64,000 bases of DNA from Diplolepis rosae (Eukaryota > Arthropoda > Insecta > Hymenoptera > Diplolepididae). Shown piece after piece: positions 1 to 11,600 of the stretch. The stretch is from positions 13,438,501 through 13,502,500 of the forward strand of contig JAPYXD010000701.1 in the NCBI GenBank assembly GCA_030998225.1, in the 5' to 3' direction. The position numbers and the translations under genes are program-made. How positions within the stretch are numbered: the stretch's first letter is position 1; every line of letters begins with the position of its first letter. A model generated the notes under the pieces. The model was not told where the DNA came from. It saw nothing but the letters and a program-made list of their open reading frames with translations, and searched no databases.

Positions 1-689
1 CTCAGTTTCTGTTTCCTTCCCTTTTTCGGTCCATTTTACGATGTGCAAAAGTTTTTTCCCAACATCTTACAAACTAACTAAATTTTAGGTTGACATTTAA
101 CTTGTATTTTTAGTACGCACACATTAAATGAAATGACTCCAAGTTTTCGTTTACAAATGCTTCAACAATTACTTACAAGCAATATTCAAAAGTTAATCAC
201 GTGGGAAACTAGACAAGTTTTACTCCAGTTTAGCTTGCAATAGTTAAACTTACAAATAACTAGCAAGTTCCTTACGAATATTTTCTTACTAGTTTTGACT
301 TACTATTAACTAATCAACTGTCAAGTGAAACTTAAAAAATTTCTACCTGGGTATACTGGACATTTGGGGAAAGTCTAAGATTAAGGCTTCAACCTTTCTT
401 TTCATTTTGCGATACCAAACCTTTAAAGTATTCTTTCATAGCAAACGTCCTTACACAGGGTTGAAACTCTCAATTTTACAGAATAATGTATCATACAATA
501 GTTTTATCTTTCAACCAAAAAACCTTTAAATGAGTTCCTGTAACATGTAGAGACGAAAAATGTAAATAATTCCAGGAAAAATTTTAACCCTTTAACAATT
601 ATCTTCATGAGGGGTTGAAACTGCAGAAACGATCCAGAACGTTTCCAAAAATCCACTTATTCAATAAAAGTGTCTGTGAGTACACTTTT
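1..689. other. AT-rich non-coding stretch, nothing recognised
   Basis: No open frame longer than chance, no TIR pair and no tandem period was seen. It precedes the first copy of a duplicated repeat. Confidence 0.5.
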
Positions 690-1016
690 TATATTAGAAA
701 ATGCAGAAAATTAAGATTAAAGCGGTAAAAACAACCCGAAATATTCCAAAAAATCCTTTTTTACCCGCCGTACACCGAAAGTTAGCCTTGTCTGTGTCAT
801 TTTGTGTGCGGAAAGTTGATTTTCCCACACTAGCGTGGTAAAATTTTAAGGATGTGGAAAATTAAAACAAATTCAATTTGATAATGAGTGTAGAAAAATT
901 ATCAAAGATATTTACTTCATAAATCATCCCCAACGAGGATTCAAACTTTCAAATATTAAGTCAGATTCGTTTGCTATAAATTTTGGTCTTCCCAGAATAA
1001 AACAGAACATAAATAA
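690..1016 (+). repeat. Dispersed/direct repeat, copy 1, interrupted by half of a hairpin MITE
   Basis: This segment matches 1283-1480 closely: both run from a TTATATTAGAAAATGC start through AAACAACCCGAAATATTCC to AGAATAAAACAGAA. Copy 1 carries about 130 extra bases at roughly 762-890. These contain CACCGAAAGTTAGCCTTGTC and GTGCGGAAAG, the left half of the hairpin element found whole at 47661-47826. The extra block is therefore an insertion that later lost its right arm. Confidence 0.7.
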
Positions 1017-1026
1017 TTGTTCATAT

Positions 1027-1217
1027 TTACGTCTGATGTTGCTGCTGTTGAATCGTGCTTAACTTTTCAGAAAGAGATTATATTGTCTCTGACTAATCTT
1101 GGTTGTCATTTTTCCAAATCCACTCGTTACTACTATTTTTCTGAATCTGAATTAGTGAAAAGTGAGCCACTAATTCCATTTAGTGAGAAGTGCTACTAAA
1201 TATTAGTCATTTTATAT
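1027..1217 (+). repeat. Dispersed repeat shared with 8751-8940
   Basis: The block from TCTGATGTTGCTGCTGT to GCTACTAAATATTAGTC occurs again at 8751-8940 in the same orientation with roughly 90% identity by eye. A 60-codon frame across it begins at TTG and is not preserved in the second copy, so it is not called as a gene. The GAATTAGTGAAAAGTGA motif inside resembles the MITE end at 21480. Confidence 0.7.
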
Positions 1218-1282
1218 GTACATATAATTTTGGTTTCTGTTCATTTATCTTATAAATGGTTATTAAAAAATTTGTGAATTTT

Positions 1283-1480
1283 ATATTAGAAAATGCAAAA
1301 AATTGAGGTTGAAGCTGTAGAAACAACCCGAAATATTCCAAAAAATTCTTTATTCTACTCAAAGATATTTACTTAAAAAATCACCCCCAACGAAGATTCA
1401 AACATTTAAATATTAAGTCAGATTCATCTGCTATAAATTTTGGTCTTCCGAGAATAAAACAGAAAATAAATAATTGTTTA
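1283..1480 (+). repeat. Direct repeat, copy 2 (uninterrupted)
   Basis: Second copy of the 690-1016 repeat, about 590 bp downstream. It lacks the half-MITE and so shows the pre-insertion state. Confidence 0.7.
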
Positions 1481-1489
1481 CGTTATTTG

Positions 1490-2450
1490 GAATCCACAAT
1501 AATAAAGAAGAACGGTCGTTTTATTATATTTGCGTACAGACATAATTTTCTACATTTGAAAACTTTCGGAGATTTCCCAACAATAAAAATAATTGAAGAG
1601 TAAAACTTTGTAGGAATACAGCCATCAAGGTTGAAATTTTACTCGAAATTCTCATCCATGAAATTTCCAGATACAGGAAATGTACTTTTAAGAAAATTTA
1701 TTGCTGAATCGAATTAAAAAATCACTCCTAGAAACTTATTTATTTCAAAAAGCATTTTTCAAATTGAACTCTAATAATTTATTTCATGGAATGCGAATGT
1801 TTCAGAAATTAAATTAACTTTTCTAAACCATGATACGTTTTCAGATCGAATAAATACTCTTTTTTCAAAAAATATAAAACAAATCTGTGATATTAAAATT
1901 CTATTGAGATATTTGTAAAACAATTTGAACTCACAGCACTCTAAGTTTTCGCTACTCTTAATTAAATTTGATCTCAATAATAGGCTTGATTGAAGGATAT
2001 AGTTAAAATCACAATCATCGCTGATTTAATATTAATCAAATTAATTCAAGCAACCTGAATAGAAAAATTCCCCTTAGAAAACGCACCCTTCTAAATGAGC
2101 TCTGATTTAACAGCGATTCGTAAACACATCACGTAAACAAGAAGTCAAATAAACTGAAATCAACCAGGGGATCGTAAAATACTTGACAGTTGGCAGGAAT
2201 CCCTTTCGTCTCATTTATTTCTTGCAATTCTGTCATCTCCGGTACAGAAGGGTCGTAGGGATGACGGAGGGCGTGACAACTAGAGAATTCGTCGCTCTTC
2301 TATTGATCACATTCCACTTTTAATCGAACTCCCAAACGCAGAAAACAAAATATTTCAGTACATTCTGTTCGATTTTCATTACTCCACTTTGTTGATCTCC
2401 AAATTTGTCAAACTCATTAAGAAGAAATAACATTAAAAAACGATAGTAAA
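1490..2450. other. AT-rich stretch with a GC-richer patch at 2160-2290, unassigned
   Basis: No gene or repeat was recognised. The patch at 2160-2290 has a more balanced composition than its surroundings but holds no long frame. Confidence 0.4.
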
Positions 2451-2760
2451 AATTTGCCCGCTTCGCTAAAACATTCTCATCGCTCGCAAGTTTGAGTGCG
2501 CCCAGGGCGTGCGATTGGATCGTCACGCTTTGCGCTCTGAAATATTTGAACGTCGTGCTTTGCGTTCCGTTCTGTTTGAATCTCGCGCTTCGAGCTTGGT
2601 CTTATATTTTTTGCATACATATAAGTTCATTTCTTGTAATTTGATGCTGAAGTTCAAGTCAATTTTATAATATCGTAGATTTGAATTACATTTTCACAAA
2701 GTTACTAAATTTTTTGGTTTCAAATAAAAAAGAAAACTCAATTTACAATTTACAATTTAC
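2451..2760 (+). repeat. R1 repeat, 5' GC-hairpin module (degenerate)
   Basis: The segment aligns with the 5' module of the full R1 copy at 34443: a TTTGCCCGCTTCGC start, several short GC palindromes of the CGCGCTTCGCGCTC type (mutated here), then a tail related to AAACTCAATTTAC. It is cut at about 2760 by unrelated sequence. R1 sequence resumes at 3491 with CCTTAAGGCTCTATCAG, so 2761-3490 is an insertion or replacement. Confidence 0.75.
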
Positions 2761-2853
2761 AATTCGAAAGAGGCCAGAACTCAACGGAGACAGGCTATTT
2801 TGGATAAAAATGACTATTATGAAGCAAGAGAAGACATCCCTGATTATGCGCAA
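2761..2853 (+). other. Candidate exon fragment, unrecognised product
   Basis: One frame reads through about 30 codons (ending ..YYEAREDIPDYAQ) and stops exactly at CAA|GTAAGA, a strong 5' splice-donor consensus. Composition here is richer in G and C than in the following 600 bp. I do not recognise the peptide. No matching acceptor or partner exon was found, and a frame this short is common by chance. It may be a remnant exon of a transposase gene carried by the segment inserted in R1. Confidence 0.2.
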
Positions 2854-3490
2854 GTAAGATTTTTTTACGATTTTTCATTAAAAAAAAGTCTAAACGGGTT
2901 TTACTCAAAACAACGTTTTACGACGCCTTCTTGATAAAATCTCCGAAACTAATGAACCGATCCTTATGAAATTTTTACCACATATTCTTCACAACTATAA
3001 CTATAGCGCATATCTTGGACTTTTTTAAATTTGGTTTTTGACTGTTTTTTTTTTGCAAAAGATGGTGAAAAAACACGTTTTAACAAATTTTTCTAAACCA
3101 TTTCAGTCGGTTATGTCGATAATTAGAAGAGTGTTTCACTCACCATGATAACCGAACTCTACCATATTTTGCTATTTTTTCAAAAATAAGAAATGGTATG
3201 ATATGCGCTATAGCCATTAACATACTTAATCTAAAACCATTTGATTTTTTTGTTTCAAACAATCCATCTCCGAGATTTCATCAACAGCGCACACCTATCT
3301 ACTTTTTGAGGATCTATGATTCGCCAACATTTTCATCTATAAAAAGTGTCTAAAATAAATTTAAAAAATTTATTTATGTATTGTAAGAGTGTATTTACTT
3401 AGCCTCATAATTTTTATATCAATATCTATAATATAAACTTCTCAAAAAAAATTCATGAAAATAGCCTTTTTTTCAGCGTCTATTGCGGGT
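2854..3490. other. Foreign segment interrupting R1, unassigned
   Basis: The sequence is not R1. It contains two related statements of a 'GCGCATATCTTGG / ATATGCGCTATAG' motif around 3008 and 3200 and ends at GACCCCTTAAGG, where R1 resumes. TTAA at the junction suggests a TTAA-targeting element whose left end is lost, but no matching left terminus is visible. Confidence 0.35.
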
Positions 3491-3677
3491 AGACCCCTTA
3501 AGGCTCTATCAGCTTTAATGAACACATTCTCATCATGACACTCACGCTTCGCGCTCGATTTTCTGTATAAATTTCTGTAACTTTCTAATAATTTACATGA
3601 TTTATAAAAATTTATCTTCTTCTAAATATTTCAAAAAGGAAAAGAATTTATAGACTATTTTTAAGAGGGTTGTCTAC
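3491..3677 (+). repeat. R1 repeat continuation (partial)
   Basis: CTTAAGGCTCTATCAGCTTT, then ACACTCACGCTTCGCGCTCG and the run to TTTATAGACTATTTTTAAG match the middle of the R1 5' module. It ends head-to-head against the inverted R1 copy that starts at 3678. Confidence 0.75.
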
Positions 3678-4874
3678 TTTTTACATTCCTATCATGGATG
3701 AGAAAGTATTGGTTTTATGTGAAAAATGACTTTCGAAATTTTCATCAAATCTTTACGTTTTGAGACCCCCTGAGTCAGAAAAAATGGTTTTTACGAAAGT
3801 GTCTGTCTGTCTGTCTGTCTGTAGTAGGTCGTGTGCGGCAGAACTCTCGATAGAATTATCAGATTCAATTCAGCTTTGGTACACTTTATCGGAGCCGAAA
3901 AAGTAAGGACAAATTCGTTAATCAGCCACATCCAATCAAAATTGAGGGAGTGAGCACTACTTTTGTGTTTTTGAAAAAATAAAAAATTCCAATAGTGGTT
4001 TTTGATAGTACTCATAAATCTCTACAAATTATCCTGATAACATTTTTTGATGAAATCAAAATTAGAAATGTTACAGCATATTCAAATTCGAAAAAAGTCA
4101 ATATCAAAATTCCATTTTCCAGTTAAATTATACAAGATACGAAAAAACGTTATGATTTTCTACATAAAGTCCTACAAATTTGAATTGTAATATTTTTTCA
4201 TAAGATGCATATTTTTCTTTTTAATTCAAAAAAAACTATTGAAAATCCAAAATTCAATTTTTTAACAATAATATTCGAAATACGAAAAAAACGTAAAAAA
4301 ACAAAGTTGTTCGTTTCAAAAAGATCTACAAATTTTGTCTGACGCAGTTTCTGATAAAACATATATTTTTCGTTTCAATTAAAAAAATACGATTAAAATT
4401 CAAAAATTTCATTTTTTAGACAAAATATGTGAGATACAAAAAAAACGTTTACATACAAATATACAAATTCTCATTAAGACATTTCGGGACAGGATGTATA
4501 TTTTATGTTTTGATTTTTAATGTTTAAAAAATTCGATTTTTTTCACCAAAATATGTGAGATACGAAATAAGCGTTGTTCTGCAAAATCGTTTCCTTAATG
4601 CTGATAGAGCCTTAAGTAAATTGAATTTCCTGTTTCACTTAAATTCAAAAAGAAATTGAGCGACTTTGAGAAAATGTTTGAGCTTCAGTATCAAATTATA
4701 ATAAATAAACTGGAATGTATGTGAAGAGCACAAGACCGAGCGCGAAGCGCGAGGTCCAGAAAGAACGGAGCGCGCAGCGCGACGATCAAGTCGCGCGCCC
4801 TAGGCGTGCTCAAACTTGCGAGCTGAGCGCGAAGCTCGCGATGAGAATGTGCCCGCGAAGCGGGCAGATTTTTT
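3678..4874 (-). repeat. R1 repeat, near-complete, inverted
   Basis: Read on the minus strand it runs: GC-hairpin module (4874 to about 4700), a linker with TTAAGGCTCTATCAGC, several degenerate units of about 150 bp each with 'TATCTCACATATTTTG' and 'GAAAAATATACAT' blocks, then the terminal module with GACAGACAGACAGACA (3805-3822), 'CTGACTCAGGGGGTCTCAAA', and the end hairpin TTCTCATCC..GATAGGAATG at 3683-3705. A 74-codon frame in the terminal module also recurs in other R1 copies but shows no recognisable domain. Confidence 0.85.
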
Positions 4875-5076
4875 CCATTCAAAAAATCGATTTTTGTCAC
4901 ATATTTCTTATCTAAAAGATATGAGAAATACGCTGTTAAATGAATTTAGTCAAATTCGTCATAGTTTGAGTGCTACAGGTCGTGAAATACACCCGCGTGC
5001 GGTCAATTTATGTGACTCCGCTGCATTCGTCCGCACTTGCGTCACTTTAGATAAAACCTGCTCCGATATGTTTTTT

Positions 5077-5273
5077 ACAATTTCTCTCAAAATGCAAATG
5101 CTTTTCATGATTTTTGTGTCCGTTGGTCATGACCATTACCAAGGACAGCGGTTATTTTTAAAAGTTTAAAGAATTAGTGAAGATATTCTGGATTTTAAGC
5201 GGTAATGGCCATGATCAACGGACAAAAAAATCATGAAAAGCATTTGCATTTTGAGAGAAATTGTATTTTGCAG
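5077..5273. repeat. Inverted repeat with ~68-bp arms
   Basis: 5077-5145 is the reverse complement of about 5203-5273 with only a few mismatches. Shared core words are CAATTTCTCTCAAAATGC and GCTTTTCATGATTTTTGTGT. The spacer is about 57 bp. The TGAAAAGCATATGCATCTTG-like half motif recurs at about 5365 and 5490, roughly 128 bp apart, so the arms seem to belong to a degenerate tandem family. Confidence 0.75.
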
Positions 5274-6487
5274 CAGTTTGTTGTAAAATTTAAAAAAAAA
5301 TTGTTTGAACACAGTAATATTGCAAGTCCGACGCCAGATTCGTACTCAGCGAACCCAAAAACGATGAAAAGCATATGCATCTTGTGGACAATCTATAATT
5401 CTTCAGAATAATTTATTTAAAAAAATGGTTTAAACAAATTAACTTTGCAATTTCGAGAACGGATTTGTAATTAGTGACCCAAAAAACCATGAAAAACATA
5501 TATATCTTGTTTGAGTAACAGTCGAATTCATTGCTGTCACTAGAGGGTAAAAATGAATAAATTGTTATCAACAAATTCGCTATTTTGAGGCGTCTCTCTT
5601 GAATTTAAAAGTTGTTCTTTTACATTTTTCAAAGGTTCCCTGAGTTTATGCACTGTTGTGCATCAAATTTGTGATATGAAAATTTTTTTTCAATACGGAA
5701 TCCATCAGCAAACATTTTTTGTACTCAATTTTGTCGTGTTTTTTGTTATAAATGCCGCCATATTTAATTTCCTGATAAACAAGCGATTATTTTGACGACT
5801 AAATCTTGTAGAGCAGTCTTTAAAACATAAGTATGTGAAATTTCAAACATATGCGGCATGTTTAACTGTCATAACTACATCGGGAAAGTTGAACAAATTT
5901 TTTCGAACTTTTGGGCAGTAACATCGTAAATCTTTAAAGTCGATTTCCCAAAACTTGTGTTTTTGAAGATGAGGTAACCAATTTCACCAAGAAGGACTGT
6001 ACATATCCAGTTAAACTTTTTTTTGTTCTTTTCAGCTAACATGTCGCCAAAAGTTGACACGAGCTTTTTGCAAAATTTTATTTAGTTAAGTATTTAAATA
6101 AATAATTGTGGATCTAAATCCATGAAAAAAACGTCACCTTTACTTTGTAGGTCCACCATTTTGAAAAAAAACAAAATAATTCAAAAAGCTCGGGTTAACT
6201 TTTGATAGAAGTAATAACAAATAAAAATTTGTTTGGTTGCTCACTTTTCAGACACTCTCAACTCGCAAAGTTGGTAACCCCATCTTTCTATACACTTTCG
6301 ATAGAAGCCCGGGCAACCGCGTGTTTTAGCTACGGAGATGGACATAATGAATTATGAAAAACAATGTAAAATGTTGAAGAATAAACCTACCACTGGAAAA
6401 AAACCGCATTGAAAAATCTTGAGTAGTTTTCTTTTAATCCATTGGTAAAGTAAGGGTAGAAATGAGGCCTGAAAAGTAGACGACCCC
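5274..6487. other. AT-rich, degenerate 128-bp spaced motif, otherwise unassigned
   Basis: Apart from the recurring 'ATGAAAAGCATATGCATCTTG' motif at 5235, 5365 and 5490, no gene, TIR or RNA was recognised. Confidence 0.4.
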
Positions 6488-7920
6488 TTGAGCAAACGAT
6501 TTTATATTTCAACTCTTATTTTTTATCTCACATATTTTGGTTAAAAAATGGAATTTTGATTTTCAATAGTGTTTTCTTAAAACCAAAACAAAAAATATAC
6601 ATCTTTTAAAAAAATGTGCTGATGAGAATTTGTAGACCTCATTTAGGCAAATAATTTTTTATCTCGACGTTTTTTTCGTATCCCACATATTTCGTTTAAA
6701 TAATGGAATTTTAAAATTTTAATCGTATTTTTTAAAATTAAAATGAAAAATATACGTTTTATTAGAAACTGCCAGATTAAATTTGTAGATCATATCACGA
6801 ATAATTTTGCAAACAAATGTTTTTTTCATATTTCACATATTACTTTAAAAAAATTGAATTTTGGATTTTCAATAGTATTTTTTAAATTAAAAAGAAAAAT
6901 ATACTCGTTAAAAGTAACGAAGTTACTTTAAAAGTTACGTTACTTGTAAATTTTTCAGCAACTTCGTTACTTTTAGAGAAAAGTAATTGTAACGTAACTT
7001 AATTACTATTTCCGACTCGTCAGTACGCGTCTATTGACTGCGATTTTCCGGGATTCATGCGACTTGTCAAGAATCGTCCAGACTCGAATAACGACTCGAG
7101 TGGATTCGAGTAACTCAAAAATTATTCAGATGAAAGTGAATAGCCCCTCGCGTTGCGTATTTTTTATTTTATATAAAAAAAAATCTTTCTTATTTCAATA
7201 TTTCTGGATTGAACAATTATGGGGGGGGGGGGATATGAAAAGTAACTCAACTTACTTTCACCTGTAACTGTGACGAGTTACTTTCATGAAAAAATAACTG
7301 TAACTGTAACAAGTTACTTTCATGAAAAAGTAACGGTAACGGTAACGAGTTACTTTTTTTTGTAAAGTAACGTTACTGTAACAAGTTACTTTTTATAGAG
7401 GAACTAACCTAACACTGGTAGTAATGAATTTTGCATCATAACTTTTTTTTCGTATTTTGTATAATTTAACTGAAAAATGGAATTTAGATATTGAATTTCT
7501 TCTAGTTTTCACATACTGTAACTTTCCTAATTTTAGTTTCATTGAAAAATTTTATTGGGATCATTAGTAGATATTTATGAGAACTATCAGAAATCAGTAT
7601 TGGAATTTTGGATTTGTCTCATACAATTTTTTCTCAAAAACACAAAAATGCTCCTGTTTTAACAATTTTGGTCAGATGTGGCTGGTTAACGAACTCGTCG
7701 AAAATACTTTTTCGACTTCGATAAAGTATGCCAAATCTCAATTCAATCCAATAATTCTATCGAAAGTTATCAATTATACGACCTACAGACAGACAGACAC
7801 TTTTGTAAAAACCGTTTTTTCTGACTCAGGGGGTCTCAAAACATAAAGATTTGATGAAAATTCCGAAAGTCATTTTTCACATAAAACCAATACCTTCTCA
7901 TATAATAAGAATGTAAAAAC
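6488..7920 (+). repeat. R1 repeat, 5'-truncated, interrupted by a hAT-like element
   Basis: The copy begins in the tandem-unit region (GAGCAAACGATTTTATATTTC), has at least three units of about 150 bp each, is interrupted at about 6905-7417, and ends in the usual terminal module: the TCTGACTCAGGGGGTCTC block near 7820 and the ACCTTCTCATATAATAAGAA hairpin at 7890-7912. The GC-hairpin module is missing. Confidence 0.8.
6905..7417. mobile_element. hAT-like non-autonomous element, left end lost
   Basis: The interior is packed with palindromic AAGTAAC/GTTACTT words in both halves (about 6913-7000 and 7240-7395), typical of hAT subterminal arrays. The right terminus reads CCTAACACTG, whose reverse complement CAGTGTTAGG fits hAT-type ends. 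The left terminus is not identifiable and no 8-bp duplication survives. A run of about 12 G lies at 7220. There is no transposase frame. The superfamily assignment is inferred from the end motif and the subterminal pattern. Confidence 0.6.
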
Positions 7921-8750
7921 ACACTCAATGATTTTGCATCTTTATTTCTCAAGTGCCTAATAAATACTTCAAAAACGCTTCTCTTTTCCGGATCGTTATT
8001 TCCTTAGCTTTTATTACTTTCTTTTTAGAGAGAAAAAATATTTGATGAGCAGCGACTGTCTTTTTCTTGAATCCATAAAATCTCTTGTTTTTGGAATCCA
8101 ATCAATTAAGACCAAATCCTATTTAAACATCAAAGAAAGTAGATCATTAAACATCGCTTAATTAGCTACAGGAGAAGTAAATGGCAATTATATAAATGGC
8201 TACTCAATTCCCACTTATCGTCACATATTTCCAACACAGAAAGAAAGAGGACAAGAAAGAGAAATTACTTTTCCCTTCTTTTTTCTATTTCTAGAACTTG
8301 AAGAGTGGATCTTATAATAGGAAATTCAAATGCAGGAAGAATAGAACGAGTATCGAAAAGAAAAAGAGAACATTTTTGGAGTTTATTTCATCGCCAAAAG
8401 AGTACAAACTGAGATAAAATAGGAGTCGCAGGTAAGAGATTCGGTACCTCGAGGGTGATACCACCCTCGCATTTTGCTTTGCCCCATGGACTATGGATCC
8501 AATGTGCAGTCAAGCTGAACAGCTAATTCGGAACGTGCGACGACTTGGAATGTTGAAATGAGGACAACTATCTGGTCCCGTTTCTACAAAACCGTACTCC
8601 TGTTACATTCACTGAAGGTCCGATATTCCTCGTTGAGTTTCGAATCGGTTAGTCAATATTAGTACAGTTTCATCCATTTCAGTGATGAACCCAGCTTTGG
8701 CCATTTCGAATCCTCCTTGTAATTGGCATTTATAAATATGTATATCTGCT
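7921..8750. other. Unassigned stretch, balanced composition at 8430-8710
   Basis: No TIR or known domain was seen. 8430-8710 is less AT-rich and contains a short palindrome (TCGAGGGTGATACCACCCTCG at 8449-8469). It could be unique host sequence such as an intron or UTR, but nothing proves it. Confidence 0.35.
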
Positions 8751-8940
8751 AATCTGATGTTGCTGCTGTCGAATCGTGTTTAACTTTTTAGGAAGAGATT
8801 ATTTTGTCTCTGACTAATCTTGGTTGTTGTTTTTATAAATCCACTCGTTATTACTATCTTTCTAAATCTGAATTAGTGAAAAGTGAGACACTGATTCCAT
8901 TTAGTGAGGAATGCTACTAAATATTAGTCGTTTTATACTA
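8751..8940 (+). repeat. Dispersed repeat, second copy of 1027-1217
   Basis: Same order of blocks as the copy at 1027, with scattered substitutions and no shared open frame. Confidence 0.7.
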
Positions 8941-9624
8941 ATTTCTTTTCATTAGAAAATGGGAAAGTGACAAACCTCGGACTATGTAGATATTGTACTA
9001 CAATTTATTATTCCTGACAACCTTTCGAAGACAATATGTCAACCTCTTCAGATCATGTAAAATATTTCATTTGAAAATTATTTGACTATATAAATCAAAC
9101 AAATTTTTAAAAATGTTAAAAACAATAAATACATAAAATTAACGAATAAATTAAATATTTTCGAATTATCTGTCATTACAAAATAACATTCAAAAAACAA
9201 ACATCACAAAAATAGTCAAAGATGTCAAAAAAAAACTTGGTCAGAACAACTTTCCATAATGTTTCAAATTTTATAATAAGAAACAGAACTGGAAATTATG
9301 TCACAATTATTAATATTATAAACAAATTGTAGTAAAATTTGTAATTTCTAATTGATATTGATAGTTTGAAAGTTTTACTTTACACATTTTTTCAAAAATT
9401 TTTAACTATTTTACAAAGAAGTTGAAAATTATTAATTTTATCAACATAAATGGCATCAACATACCACGAGCAGCTACTACTAAGAAATTGACAGTCGAGA
9501 AACGGAATTATAGTGGACAAATTTGAAACAGTGCCGTAGCAATTGAAAATAAAGTAATAATTCATCGAACTACACATTTATTAGAATATAGAATCAAATA
9601 TATTTTTGTTTAAAAAATTATTTA
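8941..9624. other. AT-rich, nothing recognised
   Basis: No supported gene or repeat was seen here. Confidence 0.4.
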
Positions 9625-10458
9625 TTTTATCTTCTTCCAACTATTTCAAAAAGGAAAAAAATTCGTAGACTGTTTTTAAGCAAACGATTTTTTAATTTTA
9701 ACTCTTATTTTAAAAAATGTCCTGATCAGAAATTGTAGACCTCATTCAGGTAAACAATTTTCCATCTCAACGTTTTTTTTCGTATCTCACATATCTTGTT
9801 TAAAAGATGAAATATTTAAATTTAAATCTTTTTTTTTCAATTAAAACGAGAAATATACATTTTACTTGTATCCTGATAAACTAGACAGTGACATTTCAAC
9901 TCTACCATCAAAAGTCTAAAATTATTAAATGCCGAAATGCAATATAACAAGGTCATCCTGTGGAGAAAGGGATATTAAAAAATTGACTTTTTGATTTTCA
10001 ATTGTATTTTTTAAATTGAAAAGAAAAATATACATCTTATAAAAAAAAAGTTGCAGTTTAAATTTGTAGATCTTTTTGTACTAAACAATTTTGTATGAAG
10101 ACGCCTTTCCGTATCTCGTATAATTTAACTGAAAAATGGAATTCAGATATTGACTTTTTTCAAGTTTTAATATACTGTAACTTTTCTATTTTTGCGGTTT
10201 AATCAATAAATATTACAATGATAATTGGTAGGGAATTATGGGCACTATCAGAAAACAACATTGCAATTTTTAATGTTTTTAAAATCACAAAAAATGCTCT
10301 TATTTACACAATTTTGATAAAGTATGTCAAAGCTAAATTTAATCCGATAATTCTATCGAGAGTTATCGAGTATACGACCTACTACTACTACTACTGCTGC
10401 AGGCAGTCATTTTTCACATAAAACTAATACTTTCTTATTTACGATGAGAATATAAAAC
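9625..10458 (+). repeat. R1 repeat, 5'-truncated and decayed
   Basis: Tandem-unit blocks (CGTATCTCACATATCTTG at about 9780, CGTATCTCGTATAATTTAAC at about 10112) are followed by ATTCTATCGAGAGTTATCGA and a decayed terminal module. The CTGT/CAGA tract is replaced by a TACTACTAC run at 10378-10394. It ends at the degenerate hairpin near 10440. Confidence 0.7.
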
Positions 10459-10884
10459 ATCAGTATGAGCATATGTGCCCTGTCACGAAGAAAGGGACGT
10501 TAGGGAGCAAGACAAGATTTTTCAGGGCGAGAGTTTAAAAGAGTGGCTAACAATCAAGATCGCTATTTTTCGAGTACTTTGTAACCTCATTACCGCTAAA
10601 GTATATTAGTAAGAATTTTTTTGATTCGTCGATTTGAAAGAACGTCTTAAGAACTACTTATAAATCTCAAAACCCGAAATTGATTTTTGGACCCTAACGT
10701 ATCTTTCTTTGTGACAGGTACATATATTGATTTCCCTGTAAAAAATATATATATATATATATTCCTAATTTCGTATCTTCTCGCATCATATTTTTTTGCG
10801 TTTTATTTTTTATTTCTGTTCATTCATCTTATATATAAATTTAAGAAAATGTGTAAATGCATATTTGGAAAACTTATTTAATTG
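10459..10884. other. Unassigned AT-rich spacer with a short TA run
   Basis: A run of (TA) dinucleotides lies at 10746-10762. Nothing else was recognised. Confidence 0.35.
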
Positions 10885-11600
10885 AACAATTTTGCATTAT
10901 AACTTTTTTTCCATATCCATAGAAATATGCATCTTATAAAAAAATGTGCGGATGAAAATTTGTACAACTTATTTAAGCAAACAATTTTGTATCATAACGT
11001 TTTTTCCATATGTCGCATATTTATGATAAAAAAGTGTCTTTTGAATCAAAACGAAAAATATACATTTTATTATAAAATGTCTCGATGAAAATTTATATAC
11101 CTTATTCGAGAAAACAATTATGCATTAAAATATTCCTTCCATATCTCGCATATTTTGTTTAAAAATCGAGTTTTTGATTTTCGAAAGTTTTTTTTTTCAA
11201 ATCAAAACAAAAAATATTCATCTTATCAAACAATGTATACATGCAAATTTTTAGAACTTACTTAAATAAACAATTTTGCTTTGTGAGGCTTTTTCCATAT
11301 CTCGCATATTTATAATAAAAAAGTGTTTTTTTTAATCAAAACGAAAAATATACATTTTATTATAAAATGTCTCGATGAAAATGTGTATACCTTATTCAAG
11401 AAAACAATTCTGCATTATGTTTCTTCCATATCTTGCATATTTTATTTCAAAATCGAATTTTCGATTTTCGAAAGTTCTTTGTTTCAAATCAAAACAAAAA
11501 ATATTCATCTTATCAAACGATGTGTGAATGCAAATTTTTAGAACTTATTTAAGCAAACAATTTCTTGTATAATTTGACTGAAAACTGGATTTTTATCATT
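10885..11600 (+). repeat. R1 tandem-unit block with a dimeric higher-order repeat
   Basis: At least five degenerate R1 units stand in tandem. The conserved 'ATATCTCGCATATT' landmark recurs near 11008, 11141, 11297 and 11429, giving alternating spacings of about 133 and 156 bp. Two dimers (about 11030-11230 and 11318-11515) are far more alike than neighbouring monomers, sharing CATTTTATTATAAAATGTCT and ACGAAAAATATACATTTTAT, so the array has a higher-order period of about 288 bp. There is no GC module and no terminal hairpin. Confidence 0.75.

Noticed and set aside
4691..5169. Overlapping frames of 66-117 codons on both strands
   Set aside because: They cover the GC-hairpin module of R1, where stop-poor GC palindromes give frames by composition. 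The part beyond R1 has no motif and is not conserved.
10885..11600. CRISPR-like regularly spaced repeats
   Set aside because: The whole 133-156-bp unit is repeated with no unique spacers, and the genome is eukaryotic.
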